Positions 48,005 to 64,000 of a DNA stretch of 64,000 bases are shown in pieces. This stretch comes from Paralvinella palmiformis (taxonomy: Eukaryota; Annelida; Polychaeta; Terebellida; Alvinellidae): assembly GCA_025642065.1 (NCBI GenBank), contig JAODUP010001125.1, positions 1-64,000 of the forward strand. The letters are read 5' to 3'. The stretch's first letter is position 1, and each line of letters begins with the position of its first letter. The position numbers were made by a program, and so were the translations under genes. Under the pieces are notes generated by a model. It was not told the DNA's origin, did no database searches, and saw only the letters and a list, made by a program, of their open reading frames with translations.

Positions 48005-49330
48005 GATGCTTTACCTAAATAATGAAAACAGCAGACGGTAGTTAAAAGACAATAAATAAAAATGGAAAAGGAATACTTTCAGCCAAACGTCAAAATTATA
48101 TCAGATTACACCTGTAAAAAAATTGGAATATTATAAGACATGATTTATTCAATACTTGCTGTTGCCTAAATCCTGTTTGGCTCTTACATAAACTAGTACC
48201 AAATTCCCACCCAAACTAGGCCCAGGTATGTCACTGATTACATAAACTGAATTTCATTTCCAACTTTTTTATCTATAAATATATAGCAAGAATAAAGCAA
48301 TAACAGAGTAATCATTTACCATAGATAAATATTAAGAATCCAGGACTAATGTAATTTAAGGTGCATTCACACACAACACCAAAAAAGACCACTGATTATC
48401 TGATAATAATACTTTGACTTTATTTAATTTTGTGGTCATTAGTTAGATATCATGAGAAACTACACTTCCATAATAACAATTCTGACCCTGGAACACTTGA
48501 TTAATGAACAGACTCACGGCATCAGGGTTCCTTACACAAAGACAATTTTACTTGTGACCTTCAAAGTTCAAACAACTAGAAATAGTGAAATTTTACCAGC
48601 AACTGTCGAGATGTCCAGATTCTATATCGTTATATAGTCATTATAAAATATATTCACATTAAATCCATGCTTAATTACTAACACCTTTACAGAAGTATTG
48701 AAGCCATGAAGGTCACCCAATGGGCCAATCTAATGAAATTATGAATCTCTACTTTAATTTTTAAACGTAAAAGTTTCTACAACATTAACTGAGACACTCA
48801 GCTAATTAAGACTATGATATGATTGCCCTAAACACCATAACCATTTAAAAATCGACATGGTCCATTGGAGATCATCTCATAATTTATAATATCTACCATG
48901 ATCATCTACAGAACTGTCATAACTATACCTTTCTTGCACAAATAAAACCAAACAAAATGTATTATGTAATCTGTATAAATTCACATCAAGTCTGCGAATA
49001 AAAAATATTTCTATGCATAACGTTGACTTTGATTAAAATCTTTACGAAAATACACGATGATGACAAACCTGATCTCCCAATTACTAACCCCCTCTAACCG
49101 GGATAAAGGCAGTAAAAAGGACAAGAACATCACATTCCAATTTAGAATGTTCTGTGCATCAAAATTTCATTCTAAAATTAAAACCAATAACACAGATGAG
49201 GCTGATGGCTTCATAGTTTTCTTAATATGGTAAATTAAATACTCACTGTTAGCCTATGGAAATATTAACAGCGTCAACACCGAGAACACAAGAAACACGT
49301 CCTAACCACAAGAGAACTGAGTCGTTTCGT
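48005..49330 (-). other. Likely 5'UTR intron and non-coding first exon of cytochrome c copy B
   Basis: Acceptor TTATTTAG at 48015-48022 and a strong donor ACA|GTGAGT with exon end at 49247 suggest a non-coding first exon of roughly 49247-49330. The transcription start is not determinable. Other sequence between is AT-rich and non-coding. Confidence 0.45.
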
Positions 49331-50342
49331 AAAGGACGTGACCTATATACAATGACGTCTAGTGACCGGGTCATTTCAGGACATGAACACTTCGGCATAT
49401 ATCATTTCGAAACATTATAATTTCGGTCACATGATCCGAAAAGCTACTTTCAGCGAGAGTAATTATAGTTCTTGGCAATTGCACTTTAGAAAGTTAAATA
49501 TTGGAATTGTAAAGCCTATATATAACGAAATTGAGAGCAAACGTCTTTGTTGCTATTTCTAAGTTGAAAAAATTCTGCCTTTTGGGCTATTACTAATTAA
49601 GATTAAAAGTGGCGTATAATAAACAAGGACCGTATTCAATTCAAAGGCATTGCGCGAGACATTCTCCCTTAAAACTAAAACGGTGTAATGATATTGATAT
49701 AAATCCTCAAGATAATGTGAACGCTTAGAATAATACATCGATGATAGCCATTTAAAAATGGTGCTTTTGCAAAACCATATAGAACGAAATAATAGGGTAT
49801 GATTTTAGCGTTGTCCGGAAAAACATTGCACCGAAACTGAGCACGCTTTCGCTTGGGTGAATCCAACGGGAGTAATAGGGTAGTACAGCTCTCAATGTTA
49901 GTCATGTACAAAGTTTACAAACGTATATTTATTAATTATAACCGATTGCCTAAGAAATATATTTTATTTCCACTACACCTATACAAGATTGAGATAATAT
50001 GTAGACAATTCGAACCTGAATGAAAATGGAAAATCTTATCTAACCTGTAATATTGGACTATTCTAAGTTGACCTGATTACATTATATAGTCGGCATTAAA
50101 TATTATTCTCGAAATTCATTGGTTAATATATTCCATGTAAACTATAGCTTAATAATATAGCAATTCAAACTGGTATAAATAATTAACAAAGTAACACTAG
50201 AAACGCCGGTTATATATTTGTTTTATAATTTATTTAATGGGGTAAATATCCAGATTTGTATATGTCAAGGTCATACGATAGTACTGGGATATTCTAGATT
50301 TACAAAAGACAGTGTCTTTGTAGTGTTGTTTTAACAGTAACT
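49331..50342. promoter_or_regulatory. Intergenic region between divergent cytochrome c copy B and methylmalonyl-CoA mutase
   Basis: About 1 kb separates the probable 5' end of the minus-strand cytochrome c from the first coding exon of the plus-strand mutase gene. No other gene was seen, so both promoters must lie here. No individual element identified. Confidence 0.4.
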
Positions 50343-62013
<11,671 letters not shown>

Positions 62014-62242
62014 TAAATATTCCTGTTTTAATTTTTTTATTTCAAAGCTGAAGCTCTGATGCTCCATGAGTCGGCTCTAATTTCATTACAAAGATATCAT
62101 TTGACTTGATTGTAAATGAAGTGCTCACTGATGAAACATTCCTGGATTTATCTAGAAATCTGGATTTTTGCTCCACAGATATTTTTTCCAGATTTCCTGT
62201 AACAGGTAGTAAGGTGAACCTCCCCCACAGACATGCCATTGA

Positions 62243-62384
62243 TTGAAAATTCTGAGTTTCATCACTGAGTGCTACAAATGTAAAAAAAGTTATTTGGACA
62301 TTGATTGAAAAAGTTAGAGGATTTTTTGAAAATTCTGAGTTTCATCACTGAGTGCTACAAATGTAAAAAAAGTTATTCAGACAC
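62243..62384. repeat. Imperfect tandem duplication, about 83-bp unit, two copies
   Basis: GAAAATTCTGAGTTTCATCA CTGAGTGCTACAAATGTAAA occurs twice, starting near 62244 and 62327. Confidence 0.9.
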
Positions 62385-62627
62385 TTAGACAACTTAGCTC
62401 TTGTCACACTTCCTATTATGATGGCTGAGCATGTCTATGGGAAATAGGAATAAACTTGAAATATGAAATATTGACATAAGAATACTTGTGCGTGTTTGTT
62501 TGTTTTCAATTCAAAATTTAATAGTACTTTCTATGTACACATTTAATAAATTTATTTTTCTTACAATGCCTTGCACTTTTATTGATCCAATTTAGAGTTT
62601 CAGTAAATTCGCTCAATACCGTAGGTC

Positions 62628-64000
62628 CTGCCATTAAGCCGACATAGTCATTAAGCCGAAGTAATTTTTAGACCTACAGTATCATGATTTATGGTAGTAC
62701 CATCCATTAAGCTGAACTTTTCCCTGCAGTATTTCCACATGACATTTTGAACGCAGGAAATAGTTTTGTTTTCATAATTTGTACCAATGTGTTTTGTATA
62801 CTGTCAATAGATCAAGGCAGTTAAACATTCAATGAACCGCATTATCAAGTCAATGACTTAGAAATAATTAGACGTATTGCCAATTACTAGTGAGAGTACG
62901 TTTTCGTCACTAACGCAGCAATAACCGAGACAGTGTAAATTACCGGTATATGCAGTCAGGTAGTAAGCCATGTATAATTATCATCAACTTGTTTCACTTC
63001 TATTTTCACTCCATGACTGCATGAGTTTAAATTTAAATCAAAATGACGCTTGATGTCCATTTGCATATGATATAGATCTAGAGTCTAGACTGCTGCCAAC
63101 AGACTGATATAGATCTAACTTCTAGACCACTGCCAACACACTGATATAGATCTAGAGTCTAGACTGCTGCCAACAGACTGATATAGATCTAATGTCTAGA
63201 TCGCTGCCAACACACTGATATAGATCTAGAGTCTAGACTGCTGCCAACAGACTGATATAGATCTATCGTCTAGATCGCTGCCAACACACTGATATAGATC
63301 TAGAGTCTAGACTGCTGCCAACAGACTGATATAGATCTAACGTCTAGACCGCTGCCAACACACTGATATAGATCTAGAGTCTAGACTGCTGCCAACAGAC
63401 TGATATAGATCTAACGTCTAGATCGCTGCCAACACACTGATATAGATCTAGAGTCTAGACTGCTGCCAACAGACTGATATAGATCTAACGTCTAGATCGC
63501 TGCCAACACACTGATATAGATCTAGAGTCTAGACTGCTGCCAACAGACTGATATAGATCTATCGTCTAGATCGCTGCCAACACACTGATATAGATCTATA
63601 GTCTAGACTGCTGCCAACAGACTGATATAGATCTAACGTCTAGACCGCTGCCAACACACTGATATAGATCTAGAGTCTAGACTGCTGCCAACAGACTGAT
63701 ATAGATCTATCGTCTAGATCGCTGCCAACACACTGATATAGATCTAGAGTCTAGACTGCTGCCAACAGACTGATATAGATCTATCGTCTAGATCGCTGCC
63801 AACACACTGATATAGATCTAGAGTCTAGACTGCTGCCAACAGACTGATATAGATCTATCATCTAGATCGCTGCCAACACACTGATATAGATCTAGAGTCT
63901 AGACTGCTGCCAACAGACTGATATAGATCTATCATCTAGATCGCTGCCAACACACTGAAATTTTTTCCCCAAAGACTGGATTTCTTGACACTGAAATAGT
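62628..64000. mobile_element. Dispersed element with CCATTAAGCCGA-type ends, copy carrying the satellite
   Basis: Starts CTGCCATTAAGCCGACATAG and has a second ATTAAGCCGA 18 bp later. It shares blocks with 54823-55545 up to 63040 and again from 63970 (ACTGGATTTCTTGACACTGA). The 63067-63958 array replaces what is a single short segment in the other copy. It runs off the window. Confidence 0.8.
63067..63958. repeat. 24-copy 37-bp tandem array with 74-bp dimeric higher-order unit
   Basis: Monomers start CTGATATAGATCTA at exact 37-bp steps from 63067 to 63955. Types alternate strictly: A (GAGTCTAGACTGCTGCCAAC then AGA) and B (ACGTCTAGATCGCTGCCAAC then ACA, with AC/TC/TCA variants). So the real repeat unit is the 74-bp A-B dimer, about 12 times. 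Confidence 0.97.

Noticed and set aside
63067..63958. CRISPR array
   Set aside because: The 37-bp units are contiguous with no unique spacers and lie in animal DNA; it is a satellite.

Overview
This is a gene-poor, AT-rich, repeat-dense stretch of animal nuclear DNA. Three kinds of evidence support this: genes split by GT-AG introns, many SINE, hAT and LINE remnants and microsatellites, and animal-type cytochrome c and methylmalonyl-CoA mutase exons. A marine invertebrate, most likely a mollusc or other lophotrochozoan, fits best, but the species cannot be named from this sequence. There are no operons, CRISPR arrays or prokaryotic features.

Layout. 1-7663: a non-coding 1.76-kb unit repeated head to tail, with about 1.3 copies forward, a 109-bp spacer, then three copies inverted. 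Each unit carries a tRNA/SINE-like segment. 9.5-10.3 kb: broken hAT transposase, minus strand. 12.8-18.2 kb: a complete five-exon minus-strand gene for a small single-pass membrane protein with a tiny Cys-rich ectodomain, one membrane span and a Pro-rich tail with three PPxY motifs (WBP1/VOPP1/Shisa-like architecture). I assembled it from splice sites and reading phases; no single ORF covers it. 19-23 kb: MITEs and SINEs. 23.7-31.1 kb: a transposon nest in which a decayed Gypsy-type LTR element is split by a 4.6-kb TIR transposon (5-bp target duplication), which is split by an 815-bp hAT-type MITE (8-bp target duplication), which contains a SINE; a ZMYM1-like hAT remnant follows.

35.7-48.0 kb: two cytochrome c genes in tandem on the minus strand, each with a coding intron at the same phase-1 Gly codon, an apparent 5'UTR intron 10 nt before the ATG, and a matching 3'UTR poly(A) signal. 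Copy B (47.3-48.0 kb) is canonical and copy A (35.8-39.0 kb) is divergent. Between them lie a TA-flanked foldback element and a 1.6-kb internally deleted hAT element with a perfect 8-bp target duplication.

50.3 kb to beyond 62.0 kb: the 5' part of a plus-strand methylmalonyl-CoA mutase gene (four exons, 140 codons so far), head to head with cytochrome c copy B. Its introns hold LINE, SINE and MITE fragments. The window ends in a 24-copy, 37-bp tandem array (74-bp dimeric organisation) that grew inside a dispersed element whose unexpanded copy lies at about 54.8-55.5 kb.

The identifiable genes are housekeeping mitochondrial genes (electron carrier; propionate/branched-chain catabolism) and one membrane adaptor. 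The rest is mobile-element sediment. The most unusual items are the inverted macrosatellite, the TIR transposon encoding a FEN/XPG-reminiscent GCDTTS protein, the minisatellite that supplies the splice donor of the membrane-protein gene, and the before/after pair that records the birth of a satellite.
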